Shown here: positions 10,476-18,352 of the stretch, in pieces
How positions within the stretch are numbered: the first letter of the stretch is position 1
How the letters are laid out: each line of letters opens with the position of its first letter
DNA from: Salinicola peritrichatus
GTDB taxonomy: Bacteria > Pseudomonadota > Gammaproteobacteria > Pseudomonadales > Halomonadaceae
NCBI RefSeq assembly: GCF_003206715.1
Contig: NZ_PZJU01000019.1
Span: 79,227-143,226, forward strand
Direction of reading: 5' to 3'
Length of the DNA: 64,000 nucleotides
The notes under the pieces: model-generated
The model's database searches: none
The model's input: only the letters and a program-made list of their open reading frames with translations
Told to the model about the DNA's origin: nothing
Position numbers and translations under genes: made by a program

Positions 10476-10789
10476 AGAATTATACAGTCGTTTCCATACA
10501 TACGATCCAGCTACGTTTACCATTTATAGATAAAATTCGATTGGAATGCTTGTCTACTACCTAGTAGTCGAAAACCTTTTCAGGTGATGCGATGAAGCGG
10601 GGAAGGTGCCATCCAGTCCATACAAAACCAAAGTGTTGCCTAATCAACAAGATAGGAAAATTAAGCAAATAAATTTTACCAATGCTTGATCAATCTGCAT
10701 GCAGTAACTACACCTTAAAAGGTGTTTTTAACGCAGCAGACATACCTTTTCAAGCAACGGACGGAAGGTAAGGTCGCTAAGGAGTAGAG
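10476..10789. other. gene-free AT-rich spacer between mercury transposon and copper-storage gene
   Basis: No supported gene is seen. A leftward 45-codon frame (MVNVAGSYVWKRLYNSGYPD...) crosses the transposon end but lacks a ribosome-binding site. The stretch is much more AT-rich than the surroundings and ends in the conserved leader of the copper-storage gene. Confidence 0.5.
10710..10725. promoter_or_regulatory. palindrome upstream of copper-storage operon, candidate operator
   Basis: ACACCTT-AA-AAGGTGT is an inverted repeat with 7-bp arms, followed by TTTTT. The left half, with its flank (ACTACACCTTAAA), recurs at the same place before the second copper-storage gene near 50218, where the right arm is changed. 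A metal-regulator site or a short transcription attenuator both fit. Confidence 0.4.
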
Positions 10790-11116
10790 ATGAATTTCGG
10801 AAAATATAAGTCCTGTATAGAAGCTTGCAACGTATGTGCAACCTACTGTGACACCTGCGCAATCGCTTGCCTGAAGGAAGATGATGTCAAAATGATGGCA
10901 GAATGCATTCGCCTGGATATGCAATGTGCACAGATTTGCCGTCTGGCTGCTTCCTTGATGGCACAGGGTAGTGAATATGCTAGCGAAGTTTGCAGGATCT
11001 GTGCAGATATCTGCAAGAAGTGCGGCGACGAGTGTGCCAAGCATGATGCTGAGCACTGCCAGGAATGTGCCAAGGCATGTCATCGCTGTGCTGAAGAGTG
11101 CGCTGCTATGGCGTAA
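10790..11116 (+). CDS. four-helix-bundle copper-storage protein (Csp, DUF326), ICE copy
   Basis: The 108-residue cytosolic protein has 19 cysteines arranged in CxxxC and CxxC steps along four helices (SCIEACNVCATYCDTC, QCAQIC, CRICADICKKCGDEC, HCQECAKACHRCAEEC). This pattern lines a helix bundle with Cu(I) thiolates in the Csp family. There is no signal peptide, so it resembles the cytosolic Csp3 type. GGAG lies 8 bases before the ATG. It leads the complex I-like operon, and this pairing is repeated at 50301, suggesting a functional link with copper. Confidence 0.9.
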   Translation: MNFGKYKSCIEACNVCATYCDTCAIACLKEDDVKMMAECIRLDMQCAQICRLAASLMAQGSEYASEVCRICADICKKCGDECAKHDAEHCQECAKACHRCAEECAAMA

Positions 11117-11412
11117 AGAAGGGCTGATAGCAAGGTTCGCTTCATTGTATCGAAGCGTACTTAGATGCTCTGTAACTTGGACTCGATTTGCTGGGTCCAA
11201 GTCGCGTTTGGATTGGGCATTTTATGGATAGCAGCCAAGTATCATTTATCAAATAACTTCGAGTCGTTCAGCTTGAATTCAGAAAATCAGGCTAGCGTTT
11301 AGGAAGTCGCTTTCCGGTTTTCCATATCGGGCAACTGTTGGTGTTAACCGGCTTTCCGGTGCTTCGCGTGGTCAAAGCTAGTCGTTGTTTGTACAGCAAT
11401 GCGAGGACGCAC
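11117..11412. other. intergenic leader of the complex I-like operon
   Basis: No gene is seen. The block GTTCAGCTTGAATTCAG...AGGCTAGCGTTTAGGAAG (about 11267-11306) is conserved in the corresponding gap of the second locus (about 50636-50675), although the surrounding spacer differs greatly in length and sequence. This suggests a selected promoter, attenuator or RNA element. Confidence 0.45.
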
Positions 11413-11760
11413 ATGGCATTAATGACACTCTTTGTCATTCTCATATTCAGCCTGGGCGCTGGGATACTGATGCAGTGTTTGCCTATGCGCCGCCAGACGA
11501 AGCCTCCGTGGTCTCAGCGGGCACCGTTTCTGGGCGGGGGTACGCCAGACAGTCATGCCTGGAGCCGCTACCACATTCGCTATTACCCCATGACGCTGCT
11601 GCTGATCGCCTTCGAGATGGAGATGATGTTCATGTACCCGTGGGCAGTGGTCTTCGTCGAGAAGGGCATGAAGGCGATGATGGAAATGGGCATGTTCCTG
11701 GCCATCCTGTCAGTGGGTATCGTCTATGCCTGGCGTGAAGGAGTGTTCAAGTGGCAGTGA
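11413..11760 (+). CDS. nuoA: NuoA-like subunit of complex I-like membrane complex, ICE copy
   Basis: The 115-residue protein has three membrane helices. The start at 11413 matches the second copy. The helix-2 signature is recognisable (FEMEMMFMYPWAVVF), keeping the acidic residues of the family FDxE motif, and so is the C-terminal YAWREGVFKW. The loop that normally reads YECG is here APFLGGGTPDSHAWSRYH, with no cysteine. Methionines are unusually dense (MKAMMEMGMF). The stop overlaps the next gene by 10 bases. Confidence 0.85.
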   Translation: MALMTLFVILIFSLGAGILMQCLPMRRQTKPPWSQRAPFLGGGTPDSHAWSRYHIRYYPMTLLLIAFEMEMMFMYPWAVVFVEKGMKAMMEMGMFLAILSVGIVYAWREGVFKWQ

Positions 11761-13070
11761 ACTGGCTACGCAATCTTGCCTCGCGCAGGAGTGTTCCCGT
11801 GTTCCCCGTGTTAGGTGTGCAGGGGGATAAGGCACTGCGACATCTCACATTGTCGCCAGACATCGAGCTGGTCGACTCACCGCGCCATGCCAGTGTGCTG
11901 CTGGTGGCAGGAGAAATCCCGGCTGATCGGTTCGAACCTTTGCGCCGTGTGCATGATCAATTGCCATATCCCTTCACGACTTTGTGGTTCCGTTGCGAAC
12001 CTTGGCCTCACCTGGAAAACGTGACTCGTATTGATGATCTGGATGTTTTGCCGGCGGCTCTGGTCACGGCGTATCACGAACTGATGGAAGGCCGCCGCGA
12101 AAGCTCGCCCAGAATCTTGTTGGATAAGCCGCCCAACCCCTGGGAGGGCGCGGGCGATTTCGGTCAGGGGGGCGAAGGCATGATGGGTGGCGTGCCCTAC
12201 GGGCGGCCCATGGCGATGAATATGGAGGATGATATTCGCGACGGGCTGACGCTGGATTCGTTGACATTCCGGCTTGGGCCGTTCTTTTTCGCGTTTCCGC
12301 CGGGCATGGCGGCAGAAATCACGTTGCAGGGCGACCTCGTTCAGACATGGAAGACTCAGCGTGCGCCGTATCCACAGAGCCTTGATCCGGTGTTTTTCGC
12401 CGCCCGGAAACGACTGGTCCCCATCGCCGCGCTCGAGCTTGCCCGGGCCCGCCATCACTTGTATCGCTTGTTCCATGCGTTACATCTTGCCGGGCTGGAA
12501 AGTGCCAGCCTGAGCGCCTTGCGCTTGGCGAATAACCTGTCGACGACAAGCACGTTGGATGGGCTGCGTCGTTATTTATCGCGTAGCGGCTTCTTTCGCC
12601 TGGCTGCGATAAAAGGCGGTGAGCTCGGTCCCGAGCAGGCTCGCAGAATCGGTGGTCCAGCTGCTCGGGCTGCCGGATTGGACGAGGATCTGCGCTCAGA
12701 CGATGCCGGCTATCGACGGCTGGGGTTCTCACCTGTGTGCCAGGCCAGTGGGGATACTCGTGCTCGCTGGCGGCAGGTTCTTGCAGAAATCGATCAGTCA
12801 CTCCAGCTGGCTCGCCAGGCCGAGCGGGATGATGTGTCTACGAGTGAGGTAGATCGCATCGAGACTCCGCGTGGCCCTTGGCTCGAGAAGCGGCCAGAGG
12901 ATGCGAGTGCACTCCTTGATGAGATATTACCGGGCCAGGAGTGGGGCGATGCACTGGCTACCATCGCCAGCCTGGATGTAGCAGCCGTCGCTGAAGCACC
13001 GCTCGACACGCAAACGACCGGCGAGTCTCCGATAACGGAACTTTCGGACGATGAAGGGGGCCCTGCATGA
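11751..13070 (+). CDS. degenerate NuoB/NuoD-like soluble subunit without Fe-S ligands, ICE copy
   Basis: The 439-residue protein starts at GTG, inside the end of nuoA. Residues about 20-110 recall the NuoB fold (VDSPRHASVLLVAGEIPADR, cf. NuoB SPRxADxLxVxG), but the four cysteines that bind cluster N2 are absent; the only Cys (FRCEPW, PVCQAS) are not conserved in the second copy. A Gly/Met segment follows (GQGGEGMMGGVPYGRPMAMN), then a NuoD-like helical half (LARARHHLYRLFHALHLAGL, RLGGPAARAAGLDED-type motif). It takes the place of NuoB, C and D. A structural cap on the membrane arm is the likeliest role; electron transfer by N2 looks impossible. Confidence 0.7.
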   Translation: MAVNWLRNLASRRSVPVFPVLGVQGDKALRHLTLSPDIELVDSPRHASVLLVAGEIPADRFEPLRRVHDQLPYPFTTLWFRCEPWPHLENVTRIDDLDVLPAALVTAYHELMEGRRESSPRILLDKPPNPWEGAGDFGQGGEGMMGGVPYGRPMAMNMEDDIRDGLTLDSLTFRLGPFFFAFPPGMAAEITLQGDLVQTWKTQRAPYPQSLDPVFFAARKRLVPIAALELARARHHLYRLFHALHLAGLESASLSALRLANNLSTTSTLDGLRRYLSRSGFFRLAAIKGGELGPEQARRIGGPAARAAGLDEDLRSDDAGYRRLGFSPVCQASGDTRARWRQVLAEIDQSLQLARQAERDDVSTSEVDRIETPRGPWLEKRPEDASALLDEILPGQEWGDALATIASLDVAAVAEAPLDTQTTGESPITELSDDEGGPA

Positions 13071-13993
13071 TCGTCGAGGAGCTGGTCCTGCCGGTGCTTA
13101 TGGTGTTTTTCATGCTGGCTGCAGGCGCTTACACGGTTGCGGTACTCGACCGTGTCATTGCCGGTGCGCTTGGCACGCCTCAGACCGGCAGTGTCTGGAT
13201 TGCCCCCTTGGCGCGAGGGGCCTGGTTGATGACCCAGCACGCCAATGCCACCGAAGCCCCGGACTGGCGGGCTTGGCGACTGGCTCCGGCGCTTTATCTT
13301 TCTTTGGCCGCCATCGGGCTGGCCGTCGTGCCATGGTCGGGGTCGCTGGTCGCTACTGACCTGGTCACCAGCGTGGTGCTGTGGGGCAGCGTGGAAGCAC
13401 TGGCGACCGTGGTCATCTTCCTGCATGGCTGGTCGGCCAATGCGCTATTCGCTTTGATCGGCGGCTACCGTTATGTGGCACTAGGGCTTTCCTACATTCT
13501 GATCAGCATGTTCGTGCTGATCGGCGTGGCATTGCCGGCCGAGTCGCTGCAGTTCACCCAGGTAGTCGCCTCGCAAGAAGAACTGTGGAATGTCATCCGC
13601 CAGCCGCTGGGATTACCGCTGTTTCTTATCGTCGGCCTAGGCATGACCTTCTGGGGGCCGCTCAACCTGGCCGATTCGGCAGATCTGGCTGGCGGCACGG
13701 CCGCTGAGATATCCGGGCCACCGCGGCTGGTCTGGGATGTGGCGCGTGCCGCAATGCTGGTGGCTTTCAGCGGCGTGGCAACGAGCGCCTTTCTGGGCGG
13801 TTGGCTGGGGCCCTGGTTGCCTGGGCCACTATGGGTGGCCATAAAGATGCTGGCAGTGTTGCTCGTGCTGTTATTGCTTGGCCGATTGCTGCCGCGCCTG
13901 GCGCCGGAGCGCTGCGTCACCTTGATGTGGGTCATTTTGCTGCCGCTGTCGTTTATCGATCTGGTATGGGCCGGTGTAGGAGCGTTGTTGTGA
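13067..13993 (+). CDS. nuoH: NuoH-like membrane subunit, ICE copy
   Basis: The 308-residue polytopic protein of the respiratory complex I subunit 1 family has about eight helices. Recognisable blocks are ALIGGYRYVALGLSYILISM (family GxLRxxAQxxSYE) and AGGTAAEISGPPRLVWDVAR (family AGxxTEYSGMRF). The glutamate of the SYE motif is Ile here, and the acidic EAESEL loop is DSADL, so the charged channel linking quinone site and pump appears weakened. It overlaps its neighbours by 4 bases on each side. Confidence 0.85.
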   Translation: MIVEELVLPVLMVFFMLAAGAYTVAVLDRVIAGALGTPQTGSVWIAPLARGAWLMTQHANATEAPDWRAWRLAPALYLSLAAIGLAVVPWSGSLVATDLVTSVVLWGSVEALATVVIFLHGWSANALFALIGGYRYVALGLSYILISMFVLIGVALPAESLQFTQVVASQEELWNVIRQPLGLPLFLIVGLGMTFWGPLNLADSADLAGGTAAEISGPPRLVWDVARAAMLVAFSGVATSAFLGGWLGPWLPGPLWVAIKMLAVLLVLLLLGRLLPRLAPERCVTLMWVILLPLSFIDLVWAGVGALL

Positions 13994-14625
13994 TAGAGAG
14001 CATGAGTCACGGTATCGGCGTTGATATCGCATTTCTGCTGTTGGCCACGCTGGCAGTGGTAACCGCTTGGCGAGTGTTTCGTACCGATTCGATGGTGCGA
14101 GCCTCCTTTTTCCTGCTGGTGTCGTTCATCGCCGTGGGTGTGATCATGATTCTGCTAGCGGCGGAATATCTGGGCGTGGCGATGTTCTTCATGATGGCCG
14201 TCGAGATGACGGTCATGGCGCTATTCATGGTCATGTTCATGATGAATCCAGCCGGTCTGAATCCGATGAACATGGTCCATCAGGAGCGAATCTCGATCGG
14301 GGCAGGGGTGGTCAGCTTCCTGGTGCTGAGTGCCATGGCACTGTTGGCTGTCTTTCCCGACCGGCCGGTGTCGGCCGGCCTCGACCCGGTAAGGTCACTC
14401 GGCAACGAAATGCTAGGTGATTCGATGCTGATCTTCGAGTCGGCGGGCCTCGTGCTGCTTACCACCATGATCGGCGTGGTGGTGTTGTCGAGTCACCGTG
14501 GACGCTACGGCGCGGCCACGGAGGGCTCGCTACCACCGGGGCTGGAGTCGGGCGGCGATCCGGCGGGCAAGCCCGAAGAGGACGAAGATGGCGAGGATGG
14601 CGGTCATCACCACCATCACCACTGA
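13990..14625 (+). CDS. nuoJ: NuoJ-like subunit with natural His6 tail, ICE copy
   Basis: The 211-residue protein has five membrane helices. The GTG start overlaps the nuoH stop (GTGA) and has GGAG 7 bases upstream, as in the other copy. The core is very methionine-rich (FFMMAVEMTVMALFMVMFMM, then NPAGLNPMNMVHQER), and the helix that normally carries the YxGAxMVLFLF bulge reads MAVEMTVMALFMVM. An acidic linker (EEDEDGEDGG) leads to a C-terminal HHHHHH, and the second copy ends HEHHHH, so the tail is natural. Metal binding by the Met and His clusters is a reasonable inference. Confidence 0.85.
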   Translation: MIESMSHGIGVDIAFLLLATLAVVTAWRVFRTDSMVRASFFLLVSFIAVGVIMILLAAEYLGVAMFFMMAVEMTVMALFMVMFMMNPAGLNPMNMVHQERISIGAGVVSFLVLSAMALLAVFPDRPVSAGLDPVRSLGNEMLGDSMLIFESAGLVLLTTMIGVVVLSSHRGRYGAATEGSLPPGLESGGDPAGKPEEDEDGEDGGHHHHHH

Positions 14626-14652
14626 CCTATGCAGACAGGCAAGGAGGCTTGA

Positions 14653-14958
14653 ATGACACTGGCGACACTTTTGCTATTGGCAGCGGCACTGATCGGCATC
14701 GGCATTTATGGCGCGCTTTCCCAGCAGTCATTCGTGATGCTGATGATGGGTCTTGAGCTGATCCTCAATGGCGTCATGCTGGCTGCCGTGGCGTTCTGGG
14801 CCTTTAGCGGGGCCGGCGCGCCGGAAGGGCAACTGCTGACGATCATCGTCATGGCAGTGATGGCTATCGAGATGACCATGGGCTTTGCTTTGGTGGTAGC
14901 GGTCTTCCGCGGTAAGCAGGCCGACACGACCGAATCACTGACCGGGTTGAAGCACTGA
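14653..14958 (+). CDS. nuoK: NuoK-like subunit, ICE copy
   Basis: The 101-residue protein has three helices. Both membrane glutamates typical of NuoK are kept: MMGLELILNGVML in helix 2 and MAIEMTMGFALVVAVFR in helix 3. AAGGAGG lies upstream, and the stop overlaps the nuoL ATG by one base. It should form part of the proton path between the NuoH side and the antiporter-like subunits. Only two residues short of being identical in design to the copy at 53997. Confidence 0.92.
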   Translation: MTLATLLLLAAALIGIGIYGALSQQSFVMLMMGLELILNGVMLAAVAFWAFSGAGAPEGQLLTIIVMAVMAIEMTMGFALVVAVFRGKQADTTESLTGLKH

Positions 14959-16868
14959 TGTTGTGGTCGATAGCTCTGCTGCCGCTACTGGCTGCTCCCG
15001 TCATGTATTGGCTTGGCAAGCACGGGTTCGATAAACACTGGTTTGGCAAGAATAGCGGCCGTGCCGTGTTGGGCCTGGCGGGGGTAGGCGTCGCGATCGT
15101 CACCCTGATGCTCGCTGGTCTCGCGATTCTGGGTGACTGGAGTGGGGCTTACCGCTGGAGTTCACAGATCGTCCTGCTGATCGGGGTGACGCCAGTCAGT
15201 GCGGTGTTTGCTATCGTCGTGCCGCTGATCGCCGCGCTGATCGTTCTTTACAGCACTTACCACGAATCGGAACCTGGCGGTGATGGCGCAACGACAGGGC
15301 AGGCTCCTGCCAGGTTGATCGCCCTGCTGACGGCTTTTATCGGGGCGATGGAACTGTTGGTACTGGCTGAGGATCTGGTGACCCTGCTGATCGCGTGGGA
15401 GTTGGTAGGTGCCTGTTCATGGGCACTGATTTCCCATGATTGGCAGAAGACCGGCAATCTTCGGGATGCCGCTTGCGCGTTTCTGGTGACGCGTTTCGGG
15501 GACCTGGGGCTCTATATTGCTGCAGCGGCAGCTTATGCCGGCACCGGCTCGTTTGCCTTTGCTGACCTGACCCAACTCGATGGATGGCTGCTGAACGTAT
15601 TCGTTGCCGGCGCGGTGTTGGCGGCGGCCGCAAAGTCCGCCCAGGTTCCATTCTCTCCGTGGCTATTTGCCGCCATGTCGGGGCCAACGCCGGTATCGGC
15701 ATTGCTGCATGCGGCGACCATGGTCGCGGCGGGCATCTATCTGGTCATCAGACTCCATGCAGAGATGTCCGCCGTTGCCTGGTTTGGGCCGGTCGCGATC
15801 GCGTTAGGCCTGGCCACTGCCCTGGCAGGGGGTGCCGTGGCCTATCTTCAGGGGCATGCCAAGAAGCTTCTGGCGGCTTCGACATCGGCCCAGTATGGCT
15901 TGATGTGGTTGGCGGTGGGGGCAGGCTTTCCCGGTGTTGCCCTGGTGCACTTCGTCACGCATGCGTTCATGAAAGCTGCCCTGTTCCTGGCAGCCGGCAT
16001 CGCCGAACGCCATGTCGGCAGCTACTCGCTAACTGCGATGCGCCTCGGGCGTCTGCTTCCGGGTATCGCGGTAGCCACCCTTGTGGCCAGTCTGGCACTG
16101 GCAGGGGTCGTCCCGCTGAGTGCGGCCTGGAGTAAGGAGGAGATCATCACTGCCGCTGGCCATCAGGCGTCCTGGCTGGCCGTGGTCGCCGCCATCGCGG
16201 GCGGGCTCAGCGCCCTGTATGCGACACGCTTTCAACTGTTGGCGTTCGGGCGTGGCCCGCATGGCGGTACGAGCACTGCGCCATCCCAGCCAGGTCATAC
16301 CCGGATGGAAGCCATCGCGCTTTATCTGTTATCGGCAGCCACGCTGGTGCTGTCATTACTCTGGTGGCCTGGTGTCGGAACCCGTCTTGCTGATCTCTTA
16401 TCAGTCGATCTTCCCCGATCCAAGCCATGGGAACTGATCGTATCGCTACTGTTGGTGGCGTCGGGCATTGTCCTGGGTGTCTGGGCGGTACGTCGTGAGG
16501 TATCAGACTCAGGTCGACAAAGTGCCAGGCGTACCGAGTTGGCGGACTGGTTCGGCCTGCCGACGTTGGCCGAACGTGGTGTGGGCGCAATGATGGCGTT
16601 CAGCCATGGCCTCGCGCGCTTCGATGATCGCGTGGTGGATGCGGGTATCCAAGCCAGTGCCCGTTTCGGAGCATGGCTGGCCAAAATGGGCGATCGTCGT
16701 GGCGAAGGTGTGCTCGATGGCGCGACGAGCCAGCTGGCGAAAGGTATCGACTGGGTGGGTCAATCGGCGCGCCAGGCCCACACCGGCCAAACGCATCATT
16801 ACTACACCGGCATCGCGGCAGGACTCGCCGCGATCCTGATAATCCTGGGCATAGGAGCGCTCCTTTGA
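14958..16868 (+). CDS. nuoL: NuoL-like antiporter-type subunit, ICE copy
   Basis: At 636 residues it is full length for NuoL, including the long C-terminal lateral helix region. Key pump residues are in place: Glu in LIAWELVGACSWALISH, Lys in AAKSAQVPFSPWLFAAMSGP, the broken-helix HAATMVAAGIYLV block, and Lys in AAWSKEEIITAAG. It belongs to the Mrp antiporter superfamily and likely translocates H+ or another cation. The stop overlaps the nuoM start by 4 bases. Confidence 0.93.
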   Translation: MLWSIALLPLLAAPVMYWLGKHGFDKHWFGKNSGRAVLGLAGVGVAIVTLMLAGLAILGDWSGAYRWSSQIVLLIGVTPVSAVFAIVVPLIAALIVLYSTYHESEPGGDGATTGQAPARLIALLTAFIGAMELLVLAEDLVTLLIAWELVGACSWALISHDWQKTGNLRDAACAFLVTRFGDLGLYIAAAAAYAGTGSFAFADLTQLDGWLLNVFVAGAVLAAAAKSAQVPFSPWLFAAMSGPTPVSALLHAATMVAAGIYLVIRLHAEMSAVAWFGPVAIALGLATALAGGAVAYLQGHAKKLLAASTSAQYGLMWLAVGAGFPGVALVHFVTHAFMKAALFLAAGIAERHVGSYSLTAMRLGRLLPGIAVATLVASLALAGVVPLSAAWSKEEIITAAGHQASWLAVVAAIAGGLSALYATRFQLLAFGRGPHGGTSTAPSQPGHTRMEAIALYLLSAATLVLSLLWWPGVGTRLADLLSVDLPRSKPWELIVSLLLVASGIVLGVWAVRREVSDSGRQSARRTELADWFGLPTLAERGVGAMMAFSHGLARFDDRVVDAGIQASARFGAWLAKMGDRRGEGVLDGATSQLAKGIDWVGQSARQAHTGQTHHYYTGIAAGLAAILIILGIGALL

Positions 16869-18352
16869 TTCTCACTGCAGCCTTGGGACTCCCCATGCTG
16901 GGGGCTCTCGTACTCGCTATTTCATGCCGTTGGACCGAGGCCACGGCTCGCCTGTTTGCCATCGTGGTCTCGGTGTTACCCGTATTGTTACTGGCCTGGG
17001 TGTGGCTACAGTTCGACCTGCAAGGTGCTCTCTTCCAGTTCGTCGAGGAGGTGCCCTGGGTCCCCAGCCTGGGTATGGGGTACAGGTTGGGCGTGGATGG
17101 CATTGCGCTGGCCGTGGCGACGATGAGCGCAGTTGTCTTCGCTGCCAGTATCGCTTACCCCGTCAACACCCAGAACCAGCCTCGGCAGTACTATGCCTGG
17201 ATGCTTTTTCTGCAGTCCGTGTCACTCGGGGTCTTTCTGGCGTTGGACTTGCTGCTCTTCTATGTCTTTTTCGATTTGAGTCTAGTGGGAATGTTTTTCC
17301 TGATCGGTCGATGGGGGCACGGCCAGGCTCAGCTAGCCGCATTCAAGTTCTTTCTTTACACCTTCTGCGGCTCGCTGCTGCTGCTGTTGGCGATCATCGG
17401 GCTTTATCTATCGGTCGAACCGCATACCTTTGACATGCGTGTGCTGATCGAACAGCAGCCACTCGCGGGGGCGGGAGTCACTGGCGGTCTGGTGTTCCTC
17501 GCCCTGATGCTTGGCTTCGCCATCAAGACGCCGGTCGTGCCCGTCCATACGTGGCTGCCGCAAGCGCATGTCGATGCCCCGGGTCCGGCCTCGGCGATCC
17601 TTGCCGGAGTGCTGCTCAAGATGGGCACTTACGGGATCATCCGCATTCCGTTTTCGATGATGGCAGAGACGTTCTCCCGTTATGCCCTGATCATCGCGCT
17701 TTTGGCTGTCGTATCCATTCTCTATGGCGCCTTCGTGGCACTCGGCCAGAAGAATTTGAAGCGACGTATTGCCTACACCTCGATCAATCACATGGGCTAT
17801 ACGGTGCTCGGGATTGCGGTGGCTGGCGCATTGGTTCAGGAGGCGGGATACGCTCGTGAGTTGGCTCTGGTAGGGGCCACGGTGCAAATGGTGGCGCACG
17901 GCCTGATTACCGGGGCGCTGTTCCTGATCTGTGGCTCGTTCTGGCAGCGCACCGAGGAGTACGATCTGGACAGTTATGGGGGGCTGCTCCGGCAGGCCCC
18001 GCTGCTGACCGCGTTTGCCGTGCTCGCGTCGTTTGCCAGTCTAGGCCTTCCTGGCCTGGCCGGCTTTGTGGCGGAATTCCATATCTTTGTCGGTACCTTT
18101 GGCGTCTATCCCTGGCTCGCCGTCATTGGCGTGCTGGGCATTCTGGTCACGGCTGCCTTGTTTTTACAGATGCTGCAGAAATTGTTCTTTGGAACGATGC
18201 CTCAACGCTGGGACCAGTTCGAGGATCTGCATGCCACAGAGTGGGGAGTGCTCGCCGTGCTGTCGGCAGGTTTCGTGGTCATCGGCGTCGCACCGCAGTT
18301 CCTGCTGACGTTGATAGAAGCCTCCGCGACGCTGTTGGTGGGAGGCCACTGA
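16865..18352 (+). CDS. nuoM: NuoM-like antiporter-type subunit, ICE copy
   Basis: The 495-residue protein starts at TTG inside the nuoL stop. GGAG lies 7 bases upstream, and the second copy begins the same way with GTG (MILTxALGLPMLGA). The Lys residues of GFAIKTPVVPVHTWLPQAHV and LLKMGTYGIIRI and the late Glu (GFVAEFHIFVGTF) are kept. The helix-5 glutamate of canonical NuoM (FFELSL) is aspartate in both copies (FFDLSLVGMFFLIGRWG). It overlaps nuoN by one base. Confidence 0.92.
   Translation: MILTAALGLPMLGALVLAISCRWTEATARLFAIVVSVLPVLLLAWVWLQFDLQGALFQFVEEVPWVPSLGMGYRLGVDGIALAVATMSAVVFAASIAYPVNTQNQPRQYYAWMLFLQSVSLGVFLALDLLLFYVFFDLSLVGMFFLIGRWGHGQAQLAAFKFFLYTFCGSLLLLLAIIGLYLSVEPHTFDMRVLIEQQPLAGAGVTGGLVFLALMLGFAIKTPVVPVHTWLPQAHVDAPGPASAILAGVLLKMGTYGIIRIPFSMMAETFSRYALIIALLAVVSILYGAFVALGQKNLKRRIAYTSINHMGYTVLGIAVAGALVQEAGYARELALVGATVQMVAHGLITGALFLICGSFWQRTEEYDLDSYGGLLRQAPLLTAFAVLASFASLGLPGLAGFVAEFHIFVGTFGVYPWLAVIGVLGILVTAALFLQMLQKLFFGTMPQRWDQFEDLHATEWGVLAVLSAGFVVIGVAPQFLLTLIEASATLLVGGH

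Noticed and set aside
10379..10520. 45-codon leftward frame MVNVAGSYVWKRLYNSG... across the right transposon end
   Set aside because: It has no ribosome-binding site and includes the terminal repeat itself; chance is more likely.
13990..14625. His6 tail as a cloning artefact
   Set aside because: It follows an acidic natural linker, a similar His-rich tail exists in the second locus, and no vector sequence is nearby.
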